From a virus, in the IMG/VR virus record IMGVR_UViG_3300031999_000026, positions 1-53,732 of that record: a stretch of DNA of 53,732 nt; one strand, 5' to 3'. The notes below the pieces were generated by a model. That model saw only the letters and a program-made list of their open reading frames with translations. It ran no database searches and was not told the origin of the DNA. This document shows positions 1-8,651 of the stretch, piece by piece. Numbering within the stretch: the first letter of the stretch is position 1; every line of letters starts with the position of its first letter. Both the position numbers and the translations under genes were made by a program.

Positions 1-66
1 TATATTATCGATAATGTGTTTAGTTAAATCGGTATTTTCTACATTATTAATTTGCTCATTTTCCAT
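1..66 (-). CDS. N-terminal fragment of an unidentified protein, cut by the window edge
   Basis: An ATG at position 66 opens a frame of 22 codons that runs off the left edge without a stop. The visible residues are polar (start MENEQINNVENTDLTKH) and show no recognisable domain. It lies downstream of a hairpin terminator that ends the preceding transcript. The sequence TATATAAAATAAA just upstream resembles the late-promoter-like boxes seen before other structural genes here, so it may start its own late transcript. This is an inference from position only. Confidence 0.5.
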   Translation of the reverse strand, partial: MENEQINNVENTDLTKHIIDNI

Positions 67-97
67 AAGTTTCTGTTTATTTTATATATTCTATAAT

Positions 98-128
98 AAA
101 AAAGGAGCAAAGTTTTTGCTCCTTTTAT
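98..128 (-). terminator. Hairpin terminator after the first tail gene
   Basis: A perfect 10-bp inverted repeat (AAGGAGCAAA / TTTGCTCCTT, 3-base loop) is followed on the minus strand by a run of six T. It sits directly after the stop of the 163-1569 gene. T-rich sequence on the other side as well means it could work in both directions. Confidence 0.8.
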
Positions 129-162
129 AATAAAATTATAATTCATCAGTATAGTAATCCTG

Positions 163-1569
163 TTAGGTCGCCTGTGGATCAGTTGCTAAGATCGGGCTAA
201 ATGATAATCCGGCTGGGCCAAATACTGTATCTGCAGTATAAGGTTGATATCCATATTTACGTACTACTGTTCTTACTGGAATATCAGCTGAGTAGATAAT
301 ATTTGATGAAGATAAAGATACAGCATTTATTGAACCATCTAATAAAGGAACATATATTGAATTATCCATTCCCAGTCCTATAGGTGATGGAGAAACTCCA
401 GTAAATACAGAAGCATCAAATCCAGTATATGTAAATCTTGTATCACCTATTCTAAAAGAACCAGTTTGAGGAGTCTTGTTAATATCTATATCTGTAGTTG
501 TATAAAGTGAATTAGCAGTAGATGCATCTATTCTATACATGTTTTTTACAATACCGACACCTAAAATACTTACTTCGGATACAAATATATTGCAACCGGC
601 AAGATTAGCATGGGTAGCTGTAACTTTTTGATAATTAGGAGGGGATTGAGTAACATCAAGAGAATCTTTTAATACAAATGATGCCGTTGCATAATTACTA
701 AACCATACTCCTCTAGCACCATATACTGTAGTTCCTGCAAGTGTTCCAAATGGAGCAACTTTTATTTCTGACCAATTACCTTCACTAGCTGATCTATATT
801 CTTGTCCAGCATCAGCATTTAAAACTCTTGTAGAACCGTATCTAGTAACAAATTTTAAAGCTTCATAAACTTGAGGCATTGTATGTCCAGAACAATCTAC
901 TTCAACTTGATAAGATCTTAATCCTGCACCATTATTAAGGTTTCTTGAAATAGCTGCAAATCCTATTGAAAGATCATTTGCCCAAGTAGAAGCATCTGCA
1001 ATTGCACTTGCATTTCCTGCATCTGCGGCTGTATTCACACCAACAGGGTTTCTACCACCACCAGCTAAGTCAACATATCCGTGGTCATATAAATCCCCGT
1101 ATTTTCTAGCATAAACCCAAACTCCTCCATCTGTTTGAACCCCTGCTGTATTTTCTGATTTAATCCAGGTTCCTCCAGATTTTACCATTACTAAAATATC
1201 TATATTTCCTGTACTCCACCAAGGAGTAATTTCTGCATCATTTTGAAATAAAACAATTTGTGTTCCGGCAGCTTGAGAACCAATTGAATATAGGTTAGCC
1301 CACACATAGTTACTATCTGATGATGTAATACCTCCCCCACTTAAAAACTTATAATCTGATGTGGGAGCACCAAATGCCCAACTATTTACCCAACGATAAA
1401 CTGTAGGTGTATCTGATACAAATGCATAATCATCATCCATTTGTGATGAAGCAGCAAAGGTAGCTGCTAACCATTGAAAAAATGATAATACAGTATAAAC
1501 TGTTGCTCCTGAAGAGTGAGTCACGGTTTTAGCACTGTAATTTATTGTAAAATCTGAAGCTATTGGCAT
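163..1569 (-). CDS. Putative phage tail/adhesin structural protein (468 aa)
   Basis: The protein is rich in Gly, Ser, Thr, Ala and aromatic residues and lacks charged helices, as expected of a beta-rich virion surface protein. Its N-terminal third (VLSFFQWLAATF, then a stretch containing MDDD) resembles a module I associate with phage structural proteins, but I cannot name a family. The last 45 residues (RKYGYQPYTAD ... ATDPQ) match in pattern the C-terminus of the next gene upstream (RKYGYKPFVAL ... ADPQQ), so the two share a C-terminal domain. A TATAAATA box lies 26 bases before the start, suggesting late expression. A terminator follows. A tail fibre, spike or baseplate role is inferred from composition and neighbours. 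Confidence 0.6.
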   Translation of the reverse strand: MPIASDFTINYSAKTVTHSSGATVYTVLSFFQWLAATFAASSQMDDDYAFVSDTPTVYRWVNSWAFGAPTSDYKFLSGGGITSSDSNYVWANLYSIGSQAAGTQIVLFQNDAEITPWWSTGNIDILVMVKSGGTWIKSENTAGVQTDGGVWVYARKYGDLYDHGYVDLAGGGRNPVGVNTAADAGNASAIADASTWANDLSIGFAAISRNLNNGAGLRSYQVEVDCSGHTMPQVYEALKFVTRYGSTRVLNADAGQEYRSASEGNWSEIKVAPFGTLAGTTVYGARGVWFSNYATASFVLKDSLDVTQSPPNYQKVTATHANLAGCNIFVSEVSILGVGIVKNMYRIDASTANSLYTTTDIDINKTPQTGSFRIGDTRFTYTGFDASVFTGVSPSPIGLGMDNSIYVPLLDGSINAVSLSSSNIIYSADIPVRTVVRKYGYQPYTADTVFGPAGLSFSPILATDPQAT

Positions 1570-1594
1570 ATTTTAAATTTTTTTAGTTTTTCTT

Positions 1595-1602
1595 TATTTA
1601 TA
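1595..1602 (-). promoter_or_regulatory. TATAAATA box, T4-late-promoter-like
   Basis: The minus strand reads TATAAATA about 26 bases upstream of the ATG at 1569. This is the exact T4 late-promoter core recognised by gp55-loaded RNA polymerase. It stands before a structural gene, as expected for a late promoter. In such AT-rich DNA the octamer also occurs by chance, so the call rests on position. Confidence 0.45.
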
Positions 1603-1628
1603 TATCTTTATAATATAAATTATTTTTG

Positions 1629-3203
1629 TTATATTTGTTGAGGATCTGCTATCATTGTTACTGGAATATCTTTAGCTCCTGTTGCTGGTATAGATGATAG
1701 TGCAACAAAGGGTTTATAACCATATTTTCTTGCTCGCCAAGTTGCAGTTGCTACTGCCCCACCGGTCCAAACTACTGATGCTATTCCTGATCCATTTGTT
1801 GAAGAATTCATGATAAATGGTGGTGCAACTGATGGATCAACGTTATCTATAAATGTTAATATTCCTTGTATCGGATTTCCGGCTTCATTTGTAACTGTCA
1901 TTGTTAAAGTTGATGAAGATGCGAAAGTGGTTGTGGCATTAGTTCCGTTTCTAACTGATGGTGTGTCTCCACTTAAAACACTTAGAGTAACAAGACCACT
2001 GGAATTATTATATAACGCCTCATTTCCAGTAGAACCATCAACTGTTGCATAACTAGTAAAAGAAAATCCAGATAATGAATACGTACCTCCTGAACAATCC
2101 GAGGTTAATTGCATTGCATGATTCATTCCATTACTTTCAAATTTACATCCAGAAACAAGAGCTAAATTGTTAACAAGAAATGATGTGCCTGTTGAAGCAT
2201 TTGAAAATGTACAATTAGTAAATGTACTTCCACCTTGTGTTACTTGTCTACAACGTCTAAATGTACTACTTGTTAAAACAGATTTTGATTTAAAAATAAA
2301 AGTATCCATACCAGTAAATACACATGAAGTAATATTTACACTAGCATCATCAATACATTCAAATTTCCCCCTTGAAACAGTTCCAAGAGCCGAAAAACTT
2401 ATGTTACTCCAATTCACTAGTGAAGAGGCTTGTCTTATTTCATAACTATTAAAAGAAGGTAAAACTTTTTTAGTATTAGCAATAAGGATACTTGTATTAC
2501 TATCTATGAAAGTTACTGCTGAAGTGTAACCCAATGTCACAAGCCCTTGTTGCAAATATCCACCATCAATAGCTTGAATCAATCCCCAACGATTTTGTGA
2601 TGTATCATTTACAGCAGCATATCCTGAAAATGTAGCATAATTTCCAGTTTCCCCACCATTTATTCTCGCCTCACAACGACCATATCTAATAGCATCGATA
2701 CCCGTTCCACCTTTAGCGTTAGCCAACTGGTTAATTGCACCACCAAACCATTGTTTTGTAGCAGTTGGAGCTCCTATTGTATAATCTGCAACTCCGTTAT
2801 TAATAGATGGATTTACTGCAAAACAGTTCCAACCACCGTAAGAATATGTATCTTTTCCTTTTACAGTCCAAGCATTAAAAGCAGTAGCTGAACTACCAAT
2901 AATTACACGCATACCACCACTGGCTTCAGTATCAATGTTGTTTGGACATTGCTGCATCATCCATGTTAAAACAGCACCGTTTAAAGGAATATTTATACCT
3001 GAACCAAAATTCATTACAAATCCTCCAAGTCCAACACCCCCAGTAGTCATATATTTCGCAACACAGTTCTGCCCTTGTATAAAAAAGTCCGGTTCAATAA
3101 TAGGGTTTGCTCCTGCTGTCCATGTACCAGTTTCTACCCAAGTTCCAATAACTTCAGAAAGTTCTATATTCGTTAAATCTGTTGTATATGAAGGTGCAGC
3201 CAT
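1629..3203 (-). CDS. Putative phage tail/adhesin structural protein (524 aa)
   Basis: This is another Gly/Ser/Thr/Asn-rich, beta-type protein. The central part, with many short polar strands and repeated S/T-x-S-T-F/N-x-C-x-F patterns, suggests a parallel beta-helix like those of tail spikes. A segment near residues 430-460 (TVTNEAGNPIQGILTFIDN) resembles Ig-like or carboxypeptidase-regulatory-like beta-sandwich linkers. The C-terminal RKYGYKPFVAL ... ADPQQ block is shared with the downstream 163-1569 protein, which points to a common assembly or attachment domain. The gene lies between two other tail-fibre-like genes. Identification as a tail spike or fibre is an inference. Confidence 0.6.
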   Translation of the reverse strand: MAAPSYTTDLTNIELSEVIGTWVETGTWTAGANPIIEPDFFIQGQNCVAKYMTTGGVGLGGFVMNFGSGINIPLNGAVLTWMMQQCPNNIDTEASGGMRVIIGSSATAFNAWTVKGKDTYSYGGWNCFAVNPSINNGVADYTIGAPTATKQWFGGAINQLANAKGGTGIDAIRYGRCEARINGGETGNYATFSGYAAVNDTSQNRWGLIQAIDGGYLQQGLVTLGYTSAVTFIDSNTSILIANTKKVLPSFNSYEIRQASSLVNWSNISFSALGTVSRGKFECIDDASVNITSCVFTGMDTFIFKSKSVLTSSTFRRCRQVTQGGSTFTNCTFSNASTGTSFLVNNLALVSGCKFESNGMNHAMQLTSDCSGGTYSLSGFSFTSYATVDGSTGNEALYNNSSGLVTLSVLSGDTPSVRNGTNATTTFASSSTLTMTVTNEAGNPIQGILTFIDNVDPSVAPPFIMNSSTNGSGIASVVWTGGAVATATWRARKYGYKPFVALSSIPATGAKDIPVTMIADPQQI

Positions 3204-3238
3204 GATATTTTTATTTTATTCTTTATAATTTATATATT

Positions 3239-4183
3239 TTAAGTTATATGTACAGCAATAACATTTGTATTAATATCTTTTTCGAATGTTACTGTTTTTA
3301 AGTTTAATCCGTAATTATTTATCAATATAGTAGATACATCTCCGTTAATATCATATACAAAATCTACTGTTTTTAATCCCGAATCATTAGTTGTAAGTAT
3401 TTGAGAAACTAATTCTCCTGAATAATAGAATGAAACATCTGAGGTTCTTGGTGAATATGTTGCGTAATCTATAGAAGAATCTAATCCCCCTATTGTATAT
3501 AATTCATTTATGGATAAATCTCTCGCATATAACGATCCATCTACATAAAATTGAGTAACTCCTCCGGCAATTACACTTACATCTGTATATAATTTTCCAC
3601 CTACCCAAATAAAATTATTGCTTAAAGAAACATCAGGAATATAAGTAGCTCGTATATTAGATAAAGATGAATCAACGTATGTTTGAGAAACTCCACTAGA
3701 TCCAGCAATACTTGGTTCTAAATATCCTTCTACCCATTTAAAATATGCGTCATTTAAAGAAGCTTCAGGAATATAGGTGGCTCTTATATTATTTAATGAT
3801 CCATCAATATATAATTGAGAAACTCCACCATCACCACCTATTACACTAACATCTAGAATTCCATTATCCCAATAAAATTGCGAAGTATTTAAAGAAGCAT
3901 CTGGAATATAAGTAGCTCTTATAGTATTATCTGCATTATCAACATATGATTGAGAAACTCCGCTCCCACCGATAACGCTAACATCCAAATAACCATTATT
4001 CCAAAAAAATTGCGCATGATTTAACGATGCGTCGTTAATATAATTTACTAAGAGGTTTTTTGATAGAGAGGTATCAACTATATTGATAATTTCACCTAAA
4101 CCATTATAATAACTGCCATCAATATATTGTATCAAATTGGCATAAGTTTCTGATACTTTTTTGCCAGTTAAATTATAATCCAT
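3239..4183 (-). CDS. Repeat-containing tail fibre-like protein (314 aa)
   Basis: About four imperfect repeats of roughly 45 residues fill positions 45-235. Each contains the pattern A/V-SLN, F-x-W-x-x-G-x-L, DVSVIGG, GVSQ-x-YVD and NIRATYIP. Such regularly repeated short beta units are typical of trimeric phage tail fibres. The N-terminus (MDYNLTGKKVSETYANLIQY, then IDG) looks like an attachment region. The C-terminus is a separate non-repeat domain of about 80 residues that could be the receptor-binding tip or a chaperone domain. The start is 4 bases from the end of the upstream gene, so the two are probably co-translated. Confidence 0.6.
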   Translation of the reverse strand: MDYNLTGKKVSETYANLIQYIDGSYYNGLGEIINIVDTSLSKNLLVNYINDASLNHAQFFWNNGYLDVSVIGGSGVSQSYVDNADNTIRATYIPDASLNTSQFYWDNGILDVSVIGGDGGVSQLYIDGSLNNIRATYIPEASLNDAYFKWVEGYLEPSIAGSSGVSQTYVDSSLSNIRATYIPDVSLSNNFIWVGGKLYTDVSVIAGGVTQFYVDGSLYARDLSINELYTIGGLDSSIDYATYSPRTSDVSFYYSGELVSQILTTNDSGLKTVDFVYDINGDVSTILINNYGLNLKTVTFEKDINTNVIAVHIT

Positions 4184-4187
4184 TACA

Positions 4188-4763
4188 TTATTCTTTTATA
4201 ATATTACTTAATTGTTTTTTAATTTCAATAATACGTTTTGTATCATTAACTGAATTTAATCTGCAATATTTTTCTACTAAATTATTAAATATAGTAGGGT
4301 TGTTAAATAAAGATTTGTAGTTTACTTTATTTTTTATTAGTATTTCAGATATATTATTTAAATCTTTAGAAACATCTATTTTTTCTTCTTTAAAATCAAT
4401 TTCTTCTTTCATTTTAAATGAAATTTTGGGTTTATTATTTTCTTCTTCAAATAAAGATTCGTTAATTTTAACTTCAACTTTTTTAGATAAATCAGTATGA
4501 TATTCACTTTCCCATGGTTTAAAAACTGTATCTTCAGCTATTACTTCTAATGATATTTTTCCAGTAAAATCTTCCTTTAATATTCCCTTTAATTTATTAA
4601 TTGGAATTTTAACAGTTCCGTCTGGTTTTATAGAACCTTTAAAAGTTATAGCAAAATGTTCAGATTCTAAAAGTAATCTTACTTCGCTTTTATTTAAGTC
4701 TGCGCCTTCAATTTGAATATCGCATTCAAAAATTTTATTTTGATCAAGAAATATTTTGTACAT
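4188..4763 (-). CDS. Unidentified protein next to tail genes (191 aa)
   Basis: No family is recognised. The first 105 residues alternate hydrophobic and polar residues (KIFECDIQIEG, FKGSIKPDGTVKIPI) and look like a beta-sandwich. The rest is acidic then lysine-rich and probably helical. The gene overlaps the upstream 4744-5082 gene by 20 bases and ends 4 bases before the fibre gene. A structural or assembly role is inferred from these neighbours only. Confidence 0.55.
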   Translation of the reverse strand: MYKIFLDQNKIFECDIQIEGADLNKSEVRLLLESEHFAITFKGSIKPDGTVKIPINKLKGILKEDFTGKISLEVIAEDTVFKPWESEYHTDLSKKVEVKINESLFEEENNKPKISFKMKEEIDFKEEKIDVSKDLNNISEILIKNKVNYKSLFNNPTIFNNLVEKYCRLNSVNDTKRIIEIKKQLSNIIKE

Positions 4764-5082
4764 TCACTTTTATATTATTTAAGATTTCATCAATAATTAT
4801 ATTAATATGTTCAACAGTTATATTAATATCTTCATCATTTTTATATTTATATTCTTCAAATTCTGTTCCTTGTATTTTACAAACAATATGTAATATTTTT
4901 CGTTTTTTCTTTTCTGGTAATTTATTAAGATTTTTTAAATCATACCATCTTTTACCAGTTACAGGTAATATTCCAACAAAGGGTAAAACATCATTAATTA
5001 ATATACCAACTTCTTCCCAATTTAAATTAACTGATTCCCAGTTTATATTAACTTCTTCCCAATTATAATAAACAAATGGCAT
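4744..5082 (-). CDS. Small protein with N-terminal NWE repeats (112 aa)
   Basis: Residues 6-26 hold three tandem copies of a seven-residue unit, x-NWE-x-V-x (YNWEEVN, INWESVN, LNWEEVG). This is followed by a hydrophobic stretch (ILINDVLPFVGILPV) and a basic, helical C-terminal half. The regular Trp spacing suggests a short structured repeat or a binding motif rather than chance. Function is unknown. It overlaps the downstream gene by 20 bases and lies among presumed structural genes. Confidence 0.55.
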   Translation of the reverse strand: MPFVYYNWEEVNINWESVNLNWEEVGILINDVLPFVGILPVTGKRWYDLKNLNKLPEKKKRKILHIVCKIQGTEFEEYKYKNDEDINITVEHINIIIDEILNNIKVNVQNIS

Positions 5083-5087
5083 TATGT

Positions 5088-5252
5088 TTATTTTAAATCT
5101 TTTAAAAGTTGTGTATATTCATCTTCTGTCGTATTTTTAGTTTTTTCCTTTATTTTTATATCTGTAGAAACTAATTCAGAAGATTCATTAATTTTCTTAT
5201 TTTTATTTACAAATTCTTCTAATGATTCAGATGTCAATATTATTTTTTTCAT
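5088..5252 (-). CDS. Small unidentified protein with tag-like N-terminus (54 aa)
   Basis: A 54-codon frame starts at the ATG ending at 5252 and stops 5 bases before the next gene start. The N-terminus, MKKIILTSESLEEF, ends in E-S-L like the shared N-terminal motif of the neighbouring proteins, though it is a looser match. The rest is highly charged (KNKKINESSEL, KIKEKTKNTTEDEY) and probably disordered. A TATAAAATA sequence lies about 20 bases upstream and may be a late promoter. Confidence 0.5.
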   Translation of the reverse strand: MKKIILTSESLEEFVNKNKKINESSELVSTDIKIKEKTKNTTEDEYTQLLKDLK

Positions 5253-5309
5253 TTTAATAAATGTTTTATTTTATATATTAACGAACTATTAACTTCACTT
5301 CACCTATTA

Positions 5310-5540
5310 TTAAAAGTCATAAAAATTCTTTCCCATATTTTCTATAAACCAATCTCGAAGTTTGCCATTTAATTTATGTAAATCATCATCATTTAATTTA
5401 GGATAAATTCTTTTACGAAGATAATTGATTATCTCATAAAAATAATGATCAACTATAACATCACTTTGTTTTAAAGATTCATTCTGTTTATTCATAAGAC
5501 CAGGATTGACACAAATAGATTCTTTTACTAGTTTTTTCAT
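5310..5540 (-). CDS. Small tagged protein of unknown function (76 aa)
   Basis: The protein opens with MKKLVKESI, one of the clearest examples of the short N-terminal motif shared by about a dozen proteins in this window. The remaining 65 residues are mostly helical and hydrophilic (DHYFYEIINYLRKRIYPKLN, then DDDLHKL). No known domain is visible. It starts 2 bases after the end of the upstream tagged gene. If the motif is a cleavable capsid-targeting peptide, as in T4 internal proteins, this would be a small virion-packaged protein; that is inference. Confidence 0.55.
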   Translation of the reverse strand: MKKLVKESICVNPGLMNKQNESLKQSDVIVDHYFYEIINYLRKRIYPKLNDDDLHKLNGKLRDWFIENMGKNFYDF

Positions 5541-5542
5541 AA

Positions 5543-5992
5543 TTATTCTTTATTTTCTTCATTTACTGTTATTGCGCGATTATTGTATTTTATTTCTTCT
5601 AAAATAATATTTTTAAATTCTATTTTCCTTATAGATCCATTTCTAAATTTAAATAAAAATGTGTTTTCTCCCATTTTTGCCATAGGGATTCCGTATAATA
5701 TTTTAGTTAAATCGTTCTTTAATCTAAATTTAACAATTCTTCTATTAAATTCAGGAAATTTAAGTTCATTAACTAATGCTTTGTGTAATTCATCATCAAA
5801 CCCATCTTCTTCGATGTCTATAGAATCGGTGTCAATCATATCAGATACATCAATGTCGATATCTTTAGTTTCTTCATCTTCTTCAGTATCACCCCATTTA
5901 TCAGTAGCACCAATTAAACGCGGAGTTTTTGTCTTTATATCTCTAATTTGTTTTGTAAATTCGTATAATGATTCTCTAACCATTGTTAACAT
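5543..5992 (-). CDS. Tagged acidic protein of unknown function (149 aa)
   Basis: The N-terminus reads MLTMVRESLYEF. The inner Met at residue 4 (position 5983) would give MVRESLYEF, which better fits the shared V-x-E-S-L motif and may be the true start. Residues 35-70 form a very acidic stretch (TEEDEETKDIDIDV), probably disordered. The last 80 residues are a mixed domain with alternating hydrophobics (FNRRIVKFRLKN, FLFKFRNGSIRKIEFKN). It lies 1 base from the upstream tagged gene and 2 bases from the downstream one, within an operon of tagged proteins. Confidence 0.55.
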   Translation of the reverse strand: MLTMVRESLYEFTKQIRDIKTKTPRLIGATDKWGDTEEDEETKDIDIDVSDMIDTDSIDIEEDGFDDELHKALVNELKFPEFNRRIVKFRLKNDLTKILYGIPMAKMGENTFLFKFRNGSIRKIEFKNIILEEIKYNNRAITVNEENKE

Positions 5993-5993
5993 A

Positions 5994-6326
5994 TTATTTT
6001 ATGATTTTAATACCACCTACACCATTAAAATTATCACTATCTGATTCAATTTCCTCTATAAATTTATTAAATTCTTTTAATATTCCTACTTCATCAGCCA
6101 AACGTTTAACATAAGACATTGATCTTATGTTATCATTTTCATCAAAAAATCTCCAATAATTAGTATCATTATTTTCTTTTCCAAAACTCCATTCAATTTT
6201 AAATCTTGGCTTATCAACATCTTCATATTGTGCTCTACTTAATAGATATGAACCACGAATCGGTTGATTTCGTGTATTATTTGTGAATGGTTGTTGAATA
6301 ATTTCATTAACTAATTTTGCTCTCAT
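5994..6326 (-). CDS. Tagged protein of unknown function (110 aa)
   Basis: It begins MRAKLVNEII, a close match to the shared N-terminal motif (MRAKLVKESI, MKAKLVKESV elsewhere), with Ile instead of Ser after the Glu. The body has a central aromatic segment (FKIEWSFGKENNDTNYWRFF) and a C-terminal helix ending in a Gly-rich tail. No family is recognised. A TATAAATA box sits 11-18 bases before the start, so it may head a late transcript with the following tagged genes. Confidence 0.55.
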   Translation of the reverse strand: MRAKLVNEIIQQPFTNNTRNQPIRGSYLLSRAQYEDVDKPRFKIEWSFGKENNDTNYWRFFDENDNIRSMSYVKRLADEVGILKEFNKFIEEIESDSDNFNGVGGIKIIK

Positions 6327-6336
6327 ATCTATTTTT

Positions 6337-6344
6337 TATTTATA
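6337..6344 (-). promoter_or_regulatory. TATAAATA box upstream of the first tagged operon
   Basis: The minus strand carries TATAAATA between the gp46 terminator and the ATG at 6326. Its place, after a terminator and before a run of three or four tagged genes, fits a late promoter of the T4 type. It is too short to be certain in AT-rich DNA. Confidence 0.45.
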
Positions 6345-6387
6345 TATTCAAAGCAAAAGGAGCTTTATGTTCTTTTGTTATATAAAC

Positions 6388-6420
6388 AAAAAGAAAAAAG
6401 TCACTATTGCTAATGACTTT
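6388..6420 (-). terminator. Hairpin terminator after gene 46
   Basis: The inverted repeat AAAGTCA / TGACTTT with a 10-base loop is followed on the minus strand by TTTCTTTTT. It lies about 27 bases beyond the stop of the gp46-like gene and separates it from the tagged operon downstream. Confidence 0.7.
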
Positions 6421-6446
6421 AATTATAAGATTATTTTAACTTTTTA

Positions 6447-8117
6447 TTATTCATCAAGATGTGTAATAATTAAATCAGAAAATCCATTATTTTTTTCTAT
6501 TTCAATTTTATGTGAAAAAAATTCTATTGGTAAAATACTGTGATTAATTACGAATATATTCATATTTAATTCTTTTGCAGAATTTTTTAGAACACCAAGA
6601 ACATCAAATATTTTATCACCATCAAGAGAAGATAAAACTTCATCTAACATAAAAATGTTTAATTGTGGATATTTCCTTTTTAACATTCTTATAATTGAAA
6701 TAAGAACAGTAATATCTGCAAGTTTTTTTTCTCCTGTACTTAATGTATCAACTCCTATTTCGAATCCCAAATGATGCATCTCTGGTTCAAAATCTGCATT
6801 AAAGAATAAAGTATAAGGAAAATGAAGTTCATGAAGAGTAAATTCAATTTCTTTATTAAGTGTTGGTAAATAACTTTCCAATATTTTCTTTTTAACTCCC
6901 GTATCCGAATAAAGTTGTTCAAGAATTGCTAAGTATTTATATTCTTCATCAAATTTAACCTTTTCATTACTCTTTGCTGTTAATGTTGTTGTGTTATTAG
7001 ATATAATATTTTGAATACTTGTAAATTCTTTAGGTTTATCCATTTTTAATTTAGTCATTTCAGCTTCAATAGTATTATAAAGTGTTTGAACTTGAATAAT
7101 AAAATTATTTATAGTAGTAATTCCTTCTTGTATTTTATTTGATGCTAATGTATATTTACTTTCTTCTGAATTTATTACATTTAATTCATTATTTTTAAGT
7201 ATAATATTCTCTTGTAATTGTTCTTTAATTAAATTAAATCTTGATTCAGAAAAAGGCGTTGCACAAGTAGGACATTTTTCTTGTTTAAATAAATCATTTT
7301 GTTCTTTTAAGTGTTTTATATCATGTTGTATTTTCATTCTTTGACGTTGAAAAACTGAGTACGCTTCATTTATTTCAGTTCTTTTATTTTCGTATATTTT
7401 CTTTTTATCATAACCGTTTTGTAATTTGGGTTTATACGCTTCTAACTTCTTTGATAATTGTATAATTTTTAAACTATTATCTTGTATTATTTGATCTTTT
7501 AATTTTTGTAGTTCTTTAACAGCAACATCAATGTTATTTTTTAATGATATTATTTCACGATCAAATAAATCCATGTTCATTTTTACATCTCGCAAATCTC
7601 TTTTTACCAACTCATTCATTTTATTGATAATCTCTATGGCAAACAATTTATCAATAATGATTCTCTTATCATAAGGAGTCATTGATATAAAAGATTTAAA
7701 ATCATTAATACTTAATGAAATAATATTTGAGAAAATATGATATGGTAATCCAGTGACTTCAAGATCTATATATGTTTGATAATCTACAATTCCCGCCTTT
7801 CCAATATCATTATCATTTTTTTCAACTAAAAGGGTTGATGGTAAAAAATTACGCTCAATAGTTATGTGTGTTTCAGGAGAAGTTCGAAAAGTTCCTTTAA
7901 TCCAAGCATGTATATTTAATCTATTTGCAATTTCATTTTTCTTAAATCTATCTAATCTTCCATATAAAAGAATTTTCGGAAGGTTAACAAAAAAACTTTT
8001 TCCAGCGCCATTTCTACCCAACACCATCCAGAGCCCACCTTCTTCTGGAAAATCAATTCGTTGAAGACGATTTCCGAATGGCCCTACATTTCGAAATTCA
8101 AGAGAATTTATATGCAT
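6447..8117 (-). CDS. 46: gp46/SbcC/Rad50-like recombination nuclease subunit
   Basis: This is the ATPase subunit of the T4-type gp46-gp47 complex, which resects DNA ends for recombination-dependent replication. It shows a Walker A motif (GRNGAGKS, residues 34-41), a long coiled-coil region with a zinc-hook CPTC near residue 285, the ABC signature LSTGEKKLAD at 459-468, and Walker B FMLDEVLSSLD from about 489. At 556 residues it matches T4 gp46 in size and looks complete, with no intein. The partner gp47 is encoded two genes upstream. A terminator follows the stop. Confidence is high for the family and good for the phage role. Confidence 0.93.
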   Translation of the reverse strand: MHINSLEFRNVGPFGNRLQRIDFPEEGGLWMVLGRNGAGKSFFVNLPKILLYGRLDRFKKNEIANRLNIHAWIKGTFRTSPETHITIERNFLPSTLLVEKNDNDIGKAGIVDYQTYIDLEVTGLPYHIFSNIISLSINDFKSFISMTPYDKRIIIDKLFAIEIINKMNELVKRDLRDVKMNMDLFDREIISLKNNIDVAVKELQKLKDQIIQDNSLKIIQLSKKLEAYKPKLQNGYDKKKIYENKRTEINEAYSVFQRQRMKIQHDIKHLKEQNDLFKQEKCPTCATPFSESRFNLIKEQLQENIILKNNELNVINSEESKYTLASNKIQEGITTINNFIIQVQTLYNTIEAEMTKLKMDKPKEFTSIQNIISNNTTTLTAKSNEKVKFDEEYKYLAILEQLYSDTGVKKKILESYLPTLNKEIEFTLHELHFPYTLFFNADFEPEMHHLGFEIGVDTLSTGEKKLADITVLISIIRMLKRKYPQLNIFMLDEVLSSLDGDKIFDVLGVLKNSAKELNMNIFVINHSILPIEFFSHKIEIEKNNGFSDLIITHLDE

Positions 8118-8147
8118 TTATAGATTAAAAAATTATGAATATTTTAT

Positions 8148-8633
8148 TTAAATACAATTATTATTAATTTCTCGTAATAACTCTTTTATTTCTTCTATCA
8201 TTGTATCTAAAGATGTGTGTATAATTTGTTCTGAACGTCCTAAAGTAGTTTGTATCATAACATCTTGTTTTCTTGTATATTCTGGATCAATCCCTACAAA
8301 AATATGTCTTTCTGAGAACATTCCATGAGCACCATATTCATATAAAACTATAGGATTTAGTGACCCACGAGAAAACCAGAATAAAATCATATCTGCATCT
8401 CTTAAATGATTAAATTCCCATGTAATTTGTTCTTCACTTGCTAAAGGATCCTCTATCGGAGAGTTTTTTCTACGCGGATTATAGATAGTAAGATTTTTAA
8501 CATCCTGTAATTCTCCTACTACGTAATTTTGCCAATCTTCGCAGCCAGCAATTCCTCCAGCTAAAAATAATTTAATATTATTATTATTATATAATGAATA
8601 GACTTCTTTGGGTGCTTCAATAATTAGTGCCAT
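8148..8633 (-). CDS. Nucleoside 2-deoxyribosyltransferase-like protein (161 aa)
   Basis: The pattern KLFLAGGIAGCEDWQ near the start, YNPRR in the middle, and WEFNHLRDADMILFWF followed by PIVLYEYGAHG matches the nucleoside 2-deoxyribosyltransferase-like fold (the Nuc_deoxyri_tr2 type). Members cleave or transfer the base of deoxynucleosides. The conserved E in LYEYGA and the D in RDADM are the expected active-site region. It lies between gp46 and gp47. A role in nucleotide salvage, modified-base synthesis or NAD/nucleoside metabolism during infection is possible, but the substrate cannot be told from sequence. Confidence 0.75.
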   Translation of the reverse strand: MALIIEAPKEVYSLYNNNNIKLFLAGGIAGCEDWQNYVVGELQDVKNLTIYNPRRKNSPIEDPLASEEQITWEFNHLRDADMILFWFSRGSLNPIVLYEYGAHGMFSERHIFVGIDPEYTRKQDVMIQTTLGRSEQIIHTSLDTMIEEIKELLREINNNCI

Positions 8634-8651
8634 ATTTTTAAAGTATTAAAT

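Noticed and set aside
163-3203. Plus-strand frames of 80-97 codons opposite the tail genes
   Set aside because: They are antisense to long, well-composed minus-strand genes, have no neighbours on that strand and no recognisable domains.
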